A stretch of DNA of 64,000 bases from Hetaerina americana (GCA_022747635.1 JAKTNV010000024.1:6791803-6855802), one strand, 5' to 3'. Shown: positions 1 through 11,510, counted from the stretch's first letter. The notes: generated by a model from the letters alone, not told the origin. Numbers and translations are program-made.

Positions 1-2
1 CT

Positions 3-1244
3 CTCACTTCTATCTGTTGCAAAATCTTAGAGCACATAATTGTCAGTTCAATAATGAGACACCTTGACAATATTAACTTTTTAAGTGACAATCAACACAG
101 ATTCAGGAAAACCCGGTCCTGCGAAACCCAATTAGGATTATTTACACATGATTTACTTTTATCGGGTGAGAGAGGTAGGCAAGTGGATGCCATCTTCTTA
201 GATTTTCAAAAGGCATTTGATAAGGTCCCACATGGTAAACTCATTCATAAATTAAAGGTCGCGGGTATAAACAAGGGCGCCATAAGTTGGGTTAAAGATT
301 TTCTTTCAGAGCGGGAACAGAGGGTAGTCCTTGATGGCGCTAGTTCCGACAGCGTTCGAGTCACGTCGGGGGTACCTCAGGGAAGTGTGATCGGGCCGTT
401 GCTTTTCTTGATTTTTGTTAACGATTTGAACCGCGAAGTGAAAAGTAAAATTAGGATGTTCGCGGATGACACGGTGATCTATCGGGAGATATCTGGGGAT
501 GAGGATCGTTTTATTCTAGAGCAGGTTTTAGGTTGCATTACTAAATGGTGTTCTAACTGGGGATTGACTCTAAATTATAATAAATGTTCAGTGGTAAATT
601 TCTTTAAAAGATCAACGGGATTTGCTTACAAATTAGCTGGAGGTGACCTGGCAGTAGTTGATACGGTAAAATACCTAGGTGTCACATTCACAAAAGACTT
701 AACTTGGGGGACTCACATACGTAAAGTCTGCGGTCAAGCATATAAAAGATTGGGATTCATTAGACGCATTGTCGGCAAAAGTGACTCGAAGGTCAAGGAA
801 CGTTGTTACCACGCTCTTGTAAGGCCTCATTTAGAATACGCATGCAGCGTGTGGGATCCGAGTGAAAAAGGCCTCATTCGGGAAATTGAGAAGGTTCAAC
901 GCCGGGCAGCCCGTTTTGTAAAAAATTCCTACGATAAAACGCAAAGCGTCACCGAAATGCTCATGGATTTGGGGTGGGAATCATTGGCTGAGAGACGATT
1001 CAATGCAAGATTGAAATTATTAAATAAATTTAGATCCGCATGTTTCAGCACCGAGGTCTCGCAAATTATTCGTACTCCTACATACATTGGTCGCTTGGAT
1101 CATGCATATAAAATTCGGGAAATAGATGCCAGAACTAGCCGACTCAAGGACTCCTTCTTCCCACGGACAATACGGGATAGCAACTGCAGGGTTATAGATA
1201 GCAAAAATTCCACTTGCCACCCTCAGCGTCTAAAAAATAATTAG
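3..1244 (+). CDS. LINE ORF2 reverse transcriptase, C-terminal part (5' partial)
   Basis: The protein copies the element's RNA into DNA at a nicked genomic target. The first ATG at 54 is not the true start: the frame is open back to base 3, and codons 3-53 read LTSICCKILEHII-like sequence, a conserved block before the fingers. Counting from the ATG at 54, motif A is FLDFQKAFDKVPH around residues 48-60 (catalytic Asp 50), motif B is SGVPQGSVIGPLLFL around 105-119, and motif C is FADD at 136-139. The thumb follows (KYLGVTF near 207-213), then LVRPHLEYACSVWDP around 260-275, typical of the CR1/L2/jockey C-terminus. The frame ends with TAG at 1242-1244. Any N-terminal endonuclease domain is outside the window. 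One oddity is QHRF at residues 14-17 where relatives usually have QHGF; this could be a private change. No frameshift or premature stop is seen. Confidence 0.92.
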   Translation, partial: LTSICCKILEHIIVSSIMRHLDNINFLSDNQHRFRKTRSCETQLGLFTHDLLLSGERGRQVDAIFLDFQKAFDKVPHGKLIHKLKVAGINKGAISWVKDFLSEREQRVVLDGASSDSVRVTSGVPQGSVIGPLLFLIFVNDLNREVKSKIRMFADDTVIYREISGDEDRFILEQVLGCITKWCSNWGLTLNYNKCSVVNFFKRSTGFAYKLAGGDLAVVDTVKYLGVTFTKDLTWGTHIRKVCGQAYKRLGFIRRIVGKSDSKVKERCYHALVRPHLEYACSVWDPSEKGLIREIEKVQRRAARFVKNSYDKTQSVTEMLMDLGWESLAERRFNARLKLLNKFRSACFSTEVSQIIRTPTYIGRLDHAYKIREIDARTSRLKDSFFPRTIRDSNCRVIDSKNSTCHPQRLKNN

Positions 1245-1695
1245 TTGTATTTAAATGCATGCTCTTCCACTAACCTTATGTGTTTTGTTATATTAACACA
1301 TTCTTCCCGAATGACCTCATTCATGTTCTGTTCATCTGTTTTTAAGTTTCCCTTTCAATCCCTCGTCCCTCTCCGCGGGGGGAAATTCCTGCTACCTGCA
1401 ACGTTGGGTCGCATTCCCTGCCTTTTAAAGACTCTTTGGGGGCAGAGTGTTTCGTGGTGCATTTTCATGTGGTGTTTCAATTTCTTGCTTGTTGTGTCCT
1501 GGCTTCCGTGTTGTAGGATGGCTTTCGTGCCGCATCATGGGGTGCAGTTTTTTAGTTGTTTTGCGGTATATGTGTTTGCATGAGTATTGGATGAAGGGAT
1601 TTTTGCATGAGTGTGTGCGCTGCTGTGGGTGTGGTTTTCCGTGTTGTTTTTTTGCATGTGGTGTTTTTCCTTTTTGCGGTTGGTGACCTAACACC

Positions 1696-1728
1696 CCCCG
1701 CCACACGCCCTTGCGGCGGCTTGCGGGG
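1696..1728 (+). other. LINE 3' UTR terminal stem-loop
   Basis: CCCCGC at 1696-1701 pairs perfectly with GCGGGG at 1723-1728. Inside, CGCC at 1706-1709 pairs with GGCG at 1715-1718 around a 5-base loop. It lies a few bases before the TGTAGA tail, where LINE reverse transcriptases of the CR1/L2 type are known to recognise a 3' RNA hairpin to prime on their own RNA. The relic at 40566-40625 keeps the outer stem. The role is inferred; the pairing is visible. Confidence 0.6.
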
Positions 1729-1733
1729 TATTA

Positions 1734-1754
1734 TGTAGATGTAGATGTAGATGT
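1734..1754 (+). repeat. (TGTAGA)3 LINE tail
   Basis: Three perfect TGTAGA units plus TGT directly follow the 3' UTR hairpin and mark the 3' end of the LINE. Sequence character changes immediately after (AACTTCTAAAAAATC). Confidence 0.85.
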
Positions 1755-3800
1755 TAACTTCTAAAAAATCTAACTCCCATATCCACGTGTACAACGGTGT
1801 CTTCGCAATTGTAACAAAAAAATTACCCCATTGTCAACGTCTTATTCTTTTGCTCAAAAATAACATTTTTCTCACCACGAAATCCCAAATCAAAAGCGCG
1901 GAAGTCTCTCGAAGTACTCGGCGGGGAAATATACCTGTGTACATTATGCTTATTTCTGTCGCGCCGCGGTCGGTCCTCGATTTTTTCTCCTGTCTGGGGG
2001 CCCCTCCTCTTTCCGGGTATTCCTTTTCGCGATCATGGACACAATGGTGGCGAGACAATGGTCCCAGAGAGGAGGGAGGCACGCGTATTCTCGACCGGGG
2101 GAGAGGAGAGCGGTTGCTGGAGCTCTAGTTGGGCGGGTGTGGGTCGTGATGAAGGGATGAGTGGGAGGGTAAAGAGAGCGAAGGATGAGAGTTGGAGAGC
2201 TCAACGATGGGGAGGAGATGGGGCGGGAGGAGGAAAAGAATAAAGGGAAGGAGGGGAAGGTGCTCTGGTGCCCCTGGATGACTGGCGGCGGGCGCCCCCA
2301 TCTCTCCCCGGCGTCCTTCAAGTTTCCCAACGAGGAATATCAGCCGTGAGTTTCCGCCCCCCGCATTGGAGACGACCCCCTCCTCACCTATTTTTTTGCC
2401 CTCCCCAGCGTCGTCCCACCAGCAACCTTCTTTCCATCTTTTCAGAAGTGGACCCGATGCGAATCCTCGAAAGGCGAACCTTCCATTGGGCACCAAGGTG
2501 GGGGGGAGGCTGACGGGCGGGTCGCGCGCTAACACGCCCCAAACTTCGCGGGAGTGCGTCGCAGTCGCCGAGGCCGCGCGGAGCAAAACAAATATCTCCT
2601 TCGGATTTGAGACTCGATTCGATCGAGTTCAACGACGCTCAGCGGATGGACGCGAGGCCGTTCGGATCCATGCTGATCGGGAAGTGGAAAGGAGGCGAAA
2701 TGGCGAGTTCTTTATGCGGAAAGGAAATTAAAGCATTGGGAAGCCCAACACATAAGAACACTTTACGACGAATTTTTATGATGTTTTTGACAGACAGAAT
2801 AACCTAAATTTCGATAAAGAACGATGTTTTGAAACCTATACAGAGTAAAAGGTATGAGTTTATAGTCAGTTTTAACCAAATATTTAATTTCTTATCACCA
2901 TTATCGGCCATGAATCCTACAACTGGTTTGATTTAATTTATAATATCCCTAAAAGGAGAGAAAGTATAGTGAGGATTTAAAAAATATATTCCAATCGTTT
3001 TACATGGCCACGACTTTTCTCAAGGGATGCCAGAATTGCCTAGACGATCATACGAATTGATGTCAGTCTACTTTATTTAAAAATATATTTGAAATTTTTT
3101 TCGGAATTTAATGTCTCTAGGTCTAATAATTCAATTTATGTTTTAATACTCAACAATTATAAAATGTCCACAATTCAGAAAAAAAAGCAATTTTACGCAT
3201 GTCTACAAAGGATTAATGTATCATCCCCTTGGCAGAGCTTCCATTTGGGTGTTAACAGGAAGAGTTAAATATTAATGTAAGACAAAAAATCCTTGATGTT
3301 CTCTTTGAGTTTAAATGATTTTGCTAACTTTCGTGACATGTGTAGAGAGATTATGGGTAGATCAGCATTCATATTCTACCTGATATTGAAATGCATTGGT
3401 CCAGCCATAAATGCTTCCGATAAGTGTGATAGTGATGAATATCATTATGTTTGGTGGTAAACTTGAGTTCATTGGCATACTAAAAAGAGTTTCCGTGTTT
3501 AATATAGAATATGTTATAGTGAACATAATCGTTAGATTCTCTCTTCTTCGTTTCATCACAGCGTCTCACGAGCACTGCGTCAGAATCCCAAAGACCGAAA
3601 GAAATGGAGGTTCCCCATTATTCTCTGCTACCCTTGCGTAACTGCAATAGTTTAAAATAAACTTGAGGAGAATAAATTGAGCGAAGTTCTATACCTTATT
3701 GTACGAGATATGTAGTTAGCAATTCTGGTACACTTTCAAATCTTAGTCAAACATCATTGCACACCTCTTTGATGCCTACCGGATAATTCATTCAAATCGA
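1755..3800. other. Non-coding interval: GC-rich island then AT-rich DNA
   Basis: About 1940-2700 is GC-rich, CpG-containing and purine/pyrimidine skewed. Overlapping frames of 121-153 codons exist on both strands (for example minus 2125-2586), but their translations are Ser/Pro/Arg low-complexity and they shadow each other. From 2820 to 3800 the DNA is AT-rich, with nothing beyond frames shorter than 80 codons. No domain, tRNA or repeat was recognised. Confidence 0.6.
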
Positions 3801-4620
3801 CCCATTGTTTCACGAGATATATATTTTTTCTCACAGACGACCTCTTCCTCCACCTGGCTCTGGTGAAATTCGACCGCCTTGCCGAGGGACGCCCCAAACA
3901 CCGACTTGCGCTCCCCACTCACCATTAAACACCAACCGCTCAATCTCTGTTGAGCTCGCATCTCTCACCTCACGAGCGACTCGTACGTCGTTCCCGAAGA
4001 AGGAATTCAAAATGGAGCAAGCAACGAACACAACGTCGGTGATGAGAAGAAGGTCGAACCTTACGCCATCTTTGTGTTTTGGTCTTTATTCGTTTTGACT
4101 TTATCGACTCTCGAGAATATCTCCCCTACCTTCCCTCTTGACCTCCTAAGACGATCCGCTGTTTCCTTTCCGCGCGATAAATGCGGGGAGAAGAACAAAG
4201 CGCTGCTCAAACACGAACACACACACACGAATCACTCACACACCGCTTCTAAAGTTGGAACCTTATCTGCCGCCCTAAAAGCGAACACTCCGAAGACCGA
4301 TCGCGGCGGTTCACTCTTCTCACTCCACCAAGTGCGTGACGCCCGAAGGACGCGGCAGTTGACTTCCACCCCACGATCGGCCGTGTCTCCCCGAAAAGCG
4401 TTCGGCGCCGAACGACTGCGAGCGTTGGTGCCGTTGGAGTTGCTGCGTGGTGACGCCCGTGAATTTCTAATTTGTTCATCGAGATCTCGGCCCGAACCGG
4501 GAAAAAGAAATAAAAGGCATCCGAGGTCCTGTCGGGAAGATCTGTGAGCGCATCGGGTGATCCGCCCATCCAATCGAGGTCGGTCACCTTGGCCGATCCA
4601 TTCCAGTCTCCAAGATCGTG
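3801..4620. other. CpG-rich island, no recognised gene
   Basis: A locally GC-rich, CpG-dense stretch with a short CA-rich run around 4210-4243. The plus-strand frame 4074-4547 (157 codons) overlaps two minus-strand frames of 112-113 codons. None gives a recognisable protein, and long frames on several strands at once are expected at this composition. Such an island could be a promoter or regulatory element, but no core promoter motif is convincing. Confidence 0.45.
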
Positions 4621-7180
4621 CGACTGAATTTGACGTGCGTCATGAATCCTGAGATAAATACGTGCATATTCGTCTGCAGGTGGAAGATGAACGAATGCGA
4701 AAATAACGGAGACATTTAAAAAATAATTTATGAAAAAATTTTTTTCTTGAGAAAGAAGCTTGTAAAACTTTTATCCTTAAAATCCAAATTAATTATCCAT
4801 TCCTATTAAGCAATTGGTCGCCTTACGTCTCAACCTCCTGGGGTAACGAATACAATTTTCAGCGAAGGTCGCATTGCATCGGGCGATATAACGCTGAACT
4901 GAGTGCTAAAGTATCACCTACGAGACGATAAGGTTAGCGCGAGATCTATTACGCAAAGATCTATTACGCAAACGTAAACATAGCGCAAATGACATGCGAT
5001 AACGATAAACGAGGCGAAATATTTCAATAGCGAAACAGCGGATCTACACGAATCGCCGAGAACCTATTCGAAAAGGTGACAAACCAAGCGATCCATGAGC
5101 AACCATGCTTCCTGAGGTAATTCCCGCATTTGTTGCCTTAAGCTCAGGAAAATAACATTTATATATTGTTTATCAATTTTGTTCGCCTGTCAAGAATAGG
5201 AAATAAAATTAGGAAAAACCCCCTTTTACATTCCGACCACTCTCCTTCACTTTCGCTTCCTGAAAATTCCCTTCCCATCACGCCTCTTTATCCCTTCCTT
5301 CCCTACCCCCACACGTATCCTTTCTCCTCCTGTTTATGTTGTTTTCCATCTGCGGAAATAAAGAAAAAACAAGATGTTCTTGGAAGAGACTCAAGATTCT
5401 CACTCTCTTGTCTACACCACTCCCCCTTTTCTACAGAGACAAGAGTACCGAGAGCGTAGGGGGGGGCGTAAGAGAGGGAGAGGCTGGGGCGAGGGGAGAT
5501 GTGTCTATCCCAGTTTGGCCGCCACCGACCGGTTGACAACCTTCAAAAACCGCATGCCACCGCCGATGGCGGAGCTTCGTGGGCGGGAGGGTGGGACAGG
5601 ATGGAGAATTGAGCGGCGGATTTGACCCGCCAAACGCCCATTCTGACGGTAGGATGGTGTATTACTTTTCCTCCATCAAGTCTTAAAAAGGGTTCCTCTG
5701 GTCCGGAAGTGGCAAGTAAGCAGTTGGGGATGAGGGGAGAACCGGCAATTGGCGCCAGAAGCACAATCCTAACCAAAACCACCCATCCAATACTATATAT
5801 TAACAAGGCATTTATCCGGCACACCTGCTAAACGGGGTATTTGTAAAGATGCACGTAACTAAAGGGCTCCTCTAGTATGAATGATACCACTCATAGAGAT
5901 AAAGCGACTTGATAGTGAGATCGCTTCGCGCTTCTTAGATAAGGTTCGACTGGGACGCGGACCAAATATACGAGAGAAACAAATGCTCCACCTGTGGCGA
6001 TTCTCGAAAGCTACTCCATCATCAAAGGGCCACAACGAAAGAAAATAATGAATTATAGCGTCGATTTGTTTTTTTTATGGGAGGAACTAGAGTCTTGAGG
6101 GCAACGTAAATTACGAAAGAAGCATGCTCCACCCTTTCCGGGGGCCATGACCTTTGGAAAAGTAGGCGAGCGCGCTGTATATAAAACTCCACATCATTGG
6201 CGGGGAAAGGAATGAAATTTCCACCACCTTCAGGATCCGCGAATCCAGGAGTTTGTCGCGGGCACAGAGCACAACAATGTTTACCGCTGCTCCAACATTC
6301 CGATCCCCCCGCCTAAGCAGTGTGCGTTCGCAATGATGCTTCATAGGGAGACCGAGGGATTGGAGGGGGAAAGAACCAGGAAGAGGGGGAGTTCTTAAAG
6401 AAAAACTATCTTGGCGGCGTTGCGAAGGCGCCTGCGGTGTTGACCAACTCACCCCTCGTTGAGGGCAAACGAGGAACTCGGTTAGGAATGCACGATGTGG
6501 TTTACCAAATTATTTCGGGGATTTGGCAAACGGCTATATTTTCCTAAAACCGTGCAACGGAAACGGGTCATGGGCACTTTGCCACACTCGACACGGCAAC
6601 GTCAACCCTAATGCTCAGTTTTACAACCACGGTTCGCCTTGTTATTATATTTGGTATCCAAGCGAGAGTGTGCGTGGTCATGTGCCTAAACAAATGAGCC
6701 GTAAGTGACCGCGAGGGCCAATGGCAGGGCGTGTCAGGACACCACGAAGGACAGGAAAAAGTCTTGTCTATAAATGCTTTGATGTACCAGTTGGTACATT
6801 CCAATTCCCTCACTGAGCTTGCGGACTTTGTGAGGAGAAGTGAATACGTGATTCTGCCCGTACGATGACCTCCCTCTAATTCTCTTCCAATCAAATTCAG
6901 GTCGGAAACTATCGACTCGCGTGGACCAAAAGATGAGTTATTTTCGTCCCCGACCACGCAAATATGTGACTTGCAGCGACGAGGGTGGCCTTCATGCCAG
7001 TCTGTGTATCGTTCGTTTTTCATAATGAGATAAAATTTTGTTTACCCTGATCAAGTGCTTGAAAGTACCTCATCAAGTCACGAAACAAGAAAAATCATTT
7101 GAGGAGAGCATCTGATACTTTCCAGTTTGCACAAGGAGAAAATAACGGAGTTTGGGAAAAAGTAAAAGTCAAAAACGTTT
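4621..7180. other. Non-coding interval with small GC-rich patches
   Basis: Mixed composition. 5220-5330 is pyrimidine-rich and 5440-5480 purine-rich. Frames of 93-151 codons (for example minus 6111-6452 and minus 6568-7023) give no recognisable domain. I see no RNA gene or repeat except the short tandem duplication at 4942-4971. Confidence 0.55.
4942..4971. repeat. Perfect 15-bp tandem duplication
   Basis: AGATCTATTACGCAA occurs twice in immediate succession (4942-4956 and 4957-4971). This is a simple slippage-type duplication with no visible function. Confidence 0.9.
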
Positions 7181-8980
7181 CGGAGAGGCAAACGAGCGTC
7201 CGAGAGGGCGCCGCCGCTCTCGGATTGTGACTGAAGTGGATGAGTGGACTCTAAAAACTTTAAATCGTAAATAGAAAAGCGTCGGAGGAGGTGAGTAAAC
7301 AAAGCGAGGGGAGGAGAGAGAGGGGACTGAATCCCGGCGGACAAAAGAGAAACGACCGGCGGTGGGTAAACAGAAATTAAGTATATATGCCCTCAAGCAG
7401 TGTGAGCCTACTAGCTATTGAACGAGAAATTTTTATTAAGTTTTCGGAGAAATCTCCCTGAATCGGGGTCAAGACTTGGCCACCGAAATGTATATAATGA
7501 CTTTCAAAGCGATCGCAGATGTAAGGTCGAAGGGAATGATTGGACAAAGAGGAGAAAGTGAGGGTGGGGGCGGCCGAAGAGATTTAAGCGGAGGGAAGAT
7601 GGAGGGAAAGAGTCGAAAAAGTTAAGAAGGGGCCAAAAAAATAAACAGAGAATTGAACGAACAGAATATAATGATGGAGATACTCAAGCGAGAGATCCGC
7701 TACGAGTCTCGATGAGGGACCCCCACGAAATTAATTGAGGATTGAGGGAGTGGTTGGGTCCAGGAGAATGGTCGGGGAGTGTGCATGATGCCGGAGGGAA
7801 GGGAAGATACAGTAAACAAGGAGAAATGAAATGAGGGATGCGAGACACGGAAAAGGAGTCGACGCAAAAAGCGATCGAAGTAGGAAGTCGGCCTTCGTCT
7901 TCGCGAAGGGATGTGGGCAAATACATAAGTATGCGCAAACGCTGCGGGAAGGAGGATTCGCACGCCCAGAGAAGGGGCTAACCAACGTCTTGGGCCTGGG
8001 TACATATCCTCTCGACGGGAGGGTGGACTTCCGCAAGCGTCCGTCGTCATTACCTTCGCCAGCGTCCGAAGTGCTCTCTTTCCTCCTCTTCGTCCTGCAC
8101 CCGAACTCTCGGGACTCCTCCTCAGGGTGTTGATCCTCCGCGGCAAGAAGGAGCCGTCATCTCCGTCTTCGTGAAGCGGCCTTCCCCCCTTACACAGAAG
8201 ACCTCCTCCCTCACCCCACGCCAACCCCTACCACTCCCTCTCCCTCCCTCCCAAAAGCACTCCTCCCCCACCAGTGGAATACCTCGCGAAATCCTCGCCA
8301 ACTCACCACGCCCTCTGCGCTGGTGCGCGGGGACACTACACCCCAGGAACACCTCAGAACGGTGCCCACTTTCCCTCGCCCAGAAATCTTCCACCAAGAC
8401 AATCAAAAATCCCGCGCCCTCTCGCACAGCCAGTTCCGTCGAACCCGCAGCCACCGGATTGTGCCTCTATCTCGCGGTAGGGGCGATGGGAAGGCGTCGG
8501 TCAAAAAGAAAAAAGAAGTTTGCCTGGGCGTCTTCGGCGCTGTGGATTCCTCGAAATGAAAGTAAACAGCCCCTCACCAACACAGCGGCAGCTTCACTTC
8601 ACTCTCTATATACATCGGGGGCGATGAAAATGATGATGATGGCCGCACCCATCATAAAGTATAAAGGCAAAGGTTTCTGCACATTAGCTAGGTCTTATTC
8701 TTCTGTTTTGCGTTCCCCTATCGCGCTCTAATAGCAATGGATGGGCAAAATGAACTCGCAGCATCTGGACCGCCCATATCTCAGCGTCCTTTTGTCCCTT
8801 CCTCAAACGGCGAGAGCCTTTCGTCTTCCCCGAAGACTTCCTTTGTTGTTGTTTTCCTTACCACTCCTTTCTTCCGCTGCTACCTCTTCTTCGCTCTGCA
8901 GCCGTGCAAAACCCTTCGACCATCTCCTATCCAAATGCCACTGAAGCCCTTCCCTGGACACCACACTCCTTATATTCCCC
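7181..8980. other. GC-rich, strand-skewed non-coding island
   Basis: Purine-rich at 7265-7330 and 7500-7640, then increasingly pyrimidine-rich from about 8160. The longest open frames of the window lie here (plus 8171-8731, 186 codons; minus 7700-8224, 174 codons). They encode Pro/Ser/Arg/Leu-rich low-complexity peptides expected from CCT/TCC/CTC runs. They overlap frames on the other strand and show no domain. A coding origin is not excluded but not supported. Confidence 0.55.
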
Positions 8981-9390
8981 CTTCCCCATGAGCCCCTAAA
9001 CCCCCACTCCCATCTAGTTCTCTTTCTCTCTCTCTCTCTCTCTCCTTTTCTCTCTCTCTGTCTCTCCCTCCTCTCTCGCACTCTCCCGCCGCCAACATAT
9101 TCCTCCCCCTTTATCCTTTATCTCCTTTCCCCTTCGACGCTCCCGCCCTTCTTCTCTCATCCCTACCACCACCAAAGCTCCATCCTTTCTTCATCTCTCT
9201 CCCCCTCTTCTCTCCCCTTCCCACCGTGCCACATGGGGCGCTGCCCTTAAGCACTCCTCCTCCGTCGCCCTCTCCCCCTTCTCTCTCTCTCTCTTTCTTT
9301 CCCGTCTTTCCGCTCTATCCCTTCCATTTCTGTTCTCCTCCTCACTCACTCACTCCCCTCCCCCGCCACCTCCCACCACTCTTTCCATCT
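8981..9390. repeat. Polypyrimidine block with (TC)n core
   Basis: About 85% of plus-strand bases are C or T over roughly 400 bp, with an uninterrupted (CT)n run within 9023-9046 and further CT runs near 9050-9070 and 9280-9295. Mirror-symmetric TC tracts of this kind can form triplex (H-) DNA and, read as GAGAG on the other strand, can bind GAGA-type factors in insects. Both roles are inference. Confidence 0.8.
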
Positions 9391-9706
9391 CGGCGCACCG
9401 CTGCAGGGATGCGAAGGGGGCGATGGCCTGGCCACTGGCCACACTCACACAGGCAGGCGCGCGCACTTACACACAAGGGGTCGACCGCCTCTTTTTTAAA
9501 CACCCACCACCCTCCTTCTCGCGAGTCTTCCCACCAGTGCGCGTCTCCCCACGCTCCTTCCTCGTTCTAACACACATCCCCGCAGGAATTTTTCGCGAAG
9601 CCGGGCAACGTCCGACTAAAAGAGCGGGGATTCAATGTCTTTCGCAATTAGAAACTTCGTTAGTAAATCGAACTCTTGTCAACGAAAAGAGTAGGGCAAC
9701 GACGTC
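9391..9706. other. GC-rich non-coding stretch
   Basis: Continues the GC-rich island after the pyrimidine block. Only compositional frames of about 112 codons are present, and no recognised feature. Confidence 0.5.
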
Positions 9707-10045
9707 AACGTCGACCGTCGACGGCAAGAGATCAACGACCGACGAGATAATGGATCATTGAGAACATACAGTGGCAACTAAGACCGTCGATAACGGAGGC
9801 ATTCGACGGGTGGATCGCAAGTGGAGCACCGACCGTCGACAATAACACAATTGATCGATCTTCAGCGTCGAGTTTACAGCATACGGAGTCTCGTTCATCT
9901 GGGGGGATCATAGGCCTCCATTGACCATCAGTAACGTCGACCTCCGATGTCAACAAACCCCGATTGGAATTCGGCAACATTCCACGGGGGCGTTGACCAT
10001 TGTTAGAGTCGACCTTGGAACCGGCAACCGGAAAGTCGGCGCATT
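9707..10045. repeat. GTCGAC-rich degenerate tandem repeat
   Basis: GTCGAC occurs at 9710, 9717, 9835, 9936 and 10008, five times in about 300 bp. The last two units are 72 bp apart, and each is preceded at the same distance by TTGACCAT (9921-9928 and 9993-10000), so a 72-bp period is visible. Related words (CCGTCGATA near 9784, GCGTCGAG near 9866, CGGCAAC near 9972 and 10022) suggest older units of variable length. Minus-strand frames (9732-10052 and 9950-10189) span it and read as loosely repeated peptides, but no family is recognised. It is probably a decayed minisatellite; a repetitive coding relic is less likely. Confidence 0.55.
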
Positions 10046-11510
10046 GCCGCATTCGTAGTTGATGTTCAAGCGAATAAAAGTTCGATCGTCAACTGATCGT
10101 CCGCATCGATTTCGAAGTGTCGCAACATCGCAACCACCCTCCCGTCTTAATGATCTCCCAGCCAGCCACCCACTCCTGACTTCATCCATGTACTCTCAAC
10201 TTCTTCCTCACACCCACCATCCATCCCACCCTCGTGTCTCCTTCCCTTCTCGGCCCAACCTCATTTTCCCGCCTCTTTCTCTCCCTCCCCCTCTCCCTTC
10301 CCCCGCGCCATTTTCTCGGAGGTTGTCATCCATTCAAGCGCCGAGTGCGAAAGGGCGGGAAGGTATAGGAGGGAAGGGATGGCGGTTCCATCGAAAGGGG
10401 AGGAGGAATATGGGGTGAAAAAACGCAGGCCGTAGCCTTTGGATGCCCACATCCTCTCCTACTCCCTCTATCCGCACCTCTCATGTACCACCCCGCCCCC
10501 TTCTCCTCCCAGACTGACCATCCCGAGATTGGGTTGAAGGTTGGGCATTCGAGAGGTCATCGTGTCTGCGGTGGGGCACCGTCAGTCGCGGAAGGGGAAA
10601 CGAGGGGGGCGTGGGATTGGAGATTTATCACTATTTGTATGTCTTCATCTATGAGTGCGATGGGGGCGGAGAGAGGCTGGGAAGCGTGAACGCTTTGGAC
10701 GATTCGGGCGCGTCAGACCGAGAGTCTCGTGAATTCCGCGCCCAGAGGTGGGTCTATTTGTCGGTGGTGAGGTCATCACAGCCAGATTGGATGAGGGCGA
10801 CATTCGAATGCACCGCGAGCTTTCATATCCATACAGAAGAAATCTTGGCTGAAAATCACCAGTCCGACGCTACGGACGTGACGACATAATCCATTGTTGC
10901 AATAATGCAGACATAGTAAATTTGGCAGGAAATTATCCGTGGATATACCATATTTTTCACTCTCATATTTCAGTTGATCGAATTTAATGGGTTAGCTAAC
11001 ATTTTGGAGAAGCAATGAGAAGCCATAATGTCATGCCAATATTGGAAGATGAAATTACTCCTTCGCGATTATTTTTGTGCAAAGATAGCATTTTCGTGTA
11101 CGCAGGGAAGGGCGTAAACAATTCTACTCAAATCGAAAGTCCTCTAGAAAATCATAGAATCACCCGAATATTTTAGTCATTTCTCAAAGCCATCAATGCT
11201 CATTTATTATTGTCCGATGTCAAAACTTTTTCTCAATATATGTAGGTAGCATAGTTATAAATTTATTCAGTTAAACCGAAGGAACCAAGAATCGCTTCGA
11301 GGGAATAAAATAGCAATGGACCGGCCTCGCAATCGGATTCTTCCTCAATAATATTTCAAAATTTCATCATTTTTAAGGATTCGTTTAGACAATTTCTTCT
11401 TAAACCGCGAGTTTTGGTAAGTTAACCGATGTTGTCGGTGAAATTCAAGGTTAATTTCGAAAATATCCTTTTGGAAATCTGTTACTGTTAATTTCTAATA
11501 ATCAGCAGAG
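10046..11510. other. Non-coding interval, GC-rich then AT-rich
   Basis: 10140-10320 is pyrimidine-rich and 10340-10700 G-rich. From about 10900 the DNA is AT-rich. Frames up to 119 codons (plus 10059-10418) are compositional. Nothing else is seen. Confidence 0.5.

Larger units (their letters stand above)
1..1754 (+). mobile_element. Non-LTR retrotransposon (LINE, CR1/L2/jockey group), 5' end cut by the window edge
   Basis: The element enters the window already inside its reverse transcriptase frame (3-1244). A T/G-rich 3' UTR of about 500 bases follows, then a stem-loop (1696-1728) and a short tail of three TGTAGA units (1734-1751). A short tandem-repeat tail in place of poly(A) is known from several CR1/L2-type LINEs. 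The reverse transcriptase frame has no stop or frameshift over about 1.24 kb, so the copy is recent or was recently active. A target-site duplication cannot be tested because the 5' end lies outside the window. Clade placement is from motif style only; CR1, L2 and jockey are not separated here. Confidence 0.9.

Noticed and set aside
1425..1706. Minus-strand frame of 93 codons over the LINE 3' UTR
   Set aside because: It is antisense to a T/G-rich UTR and is a compositional shadow.
8171..8731. 186-codon plus-strand open frame, the longest frame outside the LINE
   Set aside because: It lies in pyrimidine-rich DNA where stops are rare, translates to Pro/Ser/Thr-rich low complexity, overlaps other frames on both strands and shows no domain.
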